Below, piece by piece: positions 13,311-14,012 of a DNA stretch of 14,012 nt. The DNA is taken from assembly GCA_024763495.1 (NCBI GenBank), contig JANTFJ010000021.1, forward strand, positions 1-14,012. The letters are read 5' to 3'. The first letter of the stretch is position 1. Each line of letters begins with the position of its first letter. The stretch comes from Desulfobulbaceae bacterium (GTDB lineage Bacteria > Desulfobacterota > Desulfobulbia > Desulfobulbales > SURF-16). The notes under the pieces are model-generated. The model ran no database searches, had not been told where the DNA came from, and was given only the letters and a program-made list of their open reading frames with translations. The translations under genes were made by a program, and so were the position numbers.

Positions 13311-14012
13311 TCACAGAATATTGCTTGCCAGCTCAGCAAGTTCCGACCTTTCTCCTTTTTCAAGATTAATATGTGCGTACAGGGGTTGTCCCTGCATCTT
13401 TTCTATGAGGTAGCTCAAACCGTTTGACCGGCTGTCCAGGTAGGGATGATCAATCTGGCAAATGTCGCCCGTAAAGACTATCTTGGTTTGCTCGCCGGCC
13501 CTGGTAATAATGGTTTTTACCTCATGCGGTGTCAGGTTCTGCGCCTCATCAATGATCATGTACATCTTTACCAGACTGCGGCCGCGAATATAGGCCAACG
13601 GTTCAATAATCAGCTTATCCTCGTCCAAGAGACGGTTAAGGCGCTGGCGCATTTCGCTCTTTTCCGAAAATTGATTGCGGATAACACTTAAATTATCATA
13701 CAGCGGCTGCATGTAGGGACGTATTTTGGACTGTATATCACCGGGAAGGTAGCCTATGTCCTTGTTTGACAGGGGAACAACTGGACGGGCAAGAAGAATC
13801 TGCCTGTAGTTCCCGCGATTCTCCAGCGCAGCCGCAAGGGCCAGCAGGGTCTTGCCTGTACCTGCCTTGCCTGAAACAGTTACCAGCGCAACATTATCAT
13901 TGCACAGTGCGTGAACGGCAAAACTCTGTTCAGCATTGCGCGGCGTTATCCCGTAAACGGTTTTCTTGCGGACATTGAGAATGGAATCGTGCCGGGACTG
14001 AAAGGTGCAAAG
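13311..14012 (-). CDS. PhoH-family ATPase, partial (5' end outside window)
   Basis: The C-terminal 233 codons of a PhoH-type P-loop ATPase, running off the right edge. Visible: YGITPRNAEQSFAVHAL (20-36 of the visible part), Walker A GKAGTGKT (48-55), LLARPVVPLSNKDIGYLPGD (73-92), Walker B MIIDEAQN, sensor-like VFTGDICQIDHPYLD, and the typical ending RSELAELASNIL. This pattern fits long PhoH proteins that carry an N-terminal PIN ribonuclease domain (PhoH2/YlaK type), thought to act as RNA helicase/RNase, but the PIN part would lie outside. It converges with the truncated glycosyltransferase. It belongs to the broad PhoH family, so the name alone does not prove phosphate regulation. Confidence 0.92.
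   Translation of the reverse strand, partial: LCTFQSRHDSILNVRKKTVYGITPRNAEQSFAVHALCNDNVALVTVSGKAGTGKTLLALAAALENRGNYRQILLARPVVPLSNKDIGYLPGDIQSKIRPYMQPLYDNLSVIRNQFSEKSEMRQRLNRLLDEDKLIIEPLAYIRGRSLVKMYMIIDEAQNLTPHEVKTIITRAGEQTKIVFTGDICQIDHPYLDSRSNGLSYLIEKMQGQPLYAHINLEKGERSELAELASNIL

Noticed and set aside
13101..13427. An intact 108-codon gene
   Set aside because: Only the first ~30 codons resemble a glycosyltransferase; the rest is featureless and over 100 bases are antisense to the conserved end of the PhoH gene.
1..14012. The CofD-like member usually listed with GAK cassettes
   Set aside because: No open frame here has CofD-like features; it may lie left of position 1 or be absent.

Overview
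The window reads as one phosphate-centred accessory region of a Gram-negative, moderately AT-rich bacterium. The GAK-type cassette and the style of the short palindromic intergenic repeats suggest a Desulfobacterota (deltaproteobacterial) genome. That assignment is an inference from gene content; no rRNA or other marker is present.

Layout. Almost everything from 1 to 11.8 kb is on the minus strand and reads from right to left. First comes a complete high-affinity phosphate transporter, pstS-pstC-pstA-pstB (11759-7951). It is preceded by an 11-bp-period Pho-box-like repeat and has a strong hairpin between pstS and pstC. The same strand continues, with short gaps, into a Fic-fold protein with a degenerate active-site motif, an XXXCH-type small protein, a PHP-type phosphoesterase-like protein, an amphi-Trp protein and a PhoU-APH (aminoglycoside-phosphotransferase-fold kinase) fusion. 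After a 392-base gap holding a palindromic repeat come a RimK-like ATP-grasp ligase and an HPr-kinase-related protein, translationally coupled, then two more amphi-Trp proteins. The ATP-grasp / HprK-related kinase B / amphi-Trp / XXXCH set is the uncharacterised 'GAK system' known from genome mining. Its usual CofD-like partner is not in this window.

On the plus strand, divergent from pstS, is a metallophosphatase of the LpxH/PlcP type (12317-13144). It overlaps the first ~30 codons of a family 4/1-type glycosyltransferase that then breaks off. A PlcP-type phospholipase C followed by a glycosyltransferase is the known pair for replacing phospholipids with glycolipids under phosphate starvation, so its position next to pstS fits. 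The window ends inside a PhoH-family ATPase on the minus strand (13311-14012, 5' end missing).

Three intergenic stretches carry small non-coding elements. The clearest is a 76-bp element at 12035-12110 with 22-bp terminal inverted repeats, flanked by a perfect 8-bp direct repeat (AATTCGTA). A ~150-bp palindromic element with 11-bp ends and a 7/8 direct repeat lies at 902-1051. A 94-bp imperfect inverted element lies at 3213-3306.

How the parts may work together (inference). Pst imports phosphate, and the PhoU half of the fusion would sense or couple to the transporter. The APH, HprK-like and ATP-grasp enzymes would transfer phosphate or ligate something, and the PHP enzyme may reverse a step. 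The amphi-Trp/XXXCH proteins, three of which share a C-terminal ATS[D/E]-like tail, are candidates for substrate or scaffold. This phosphate-linked modification system is the part of the window most likely to be undescribed.
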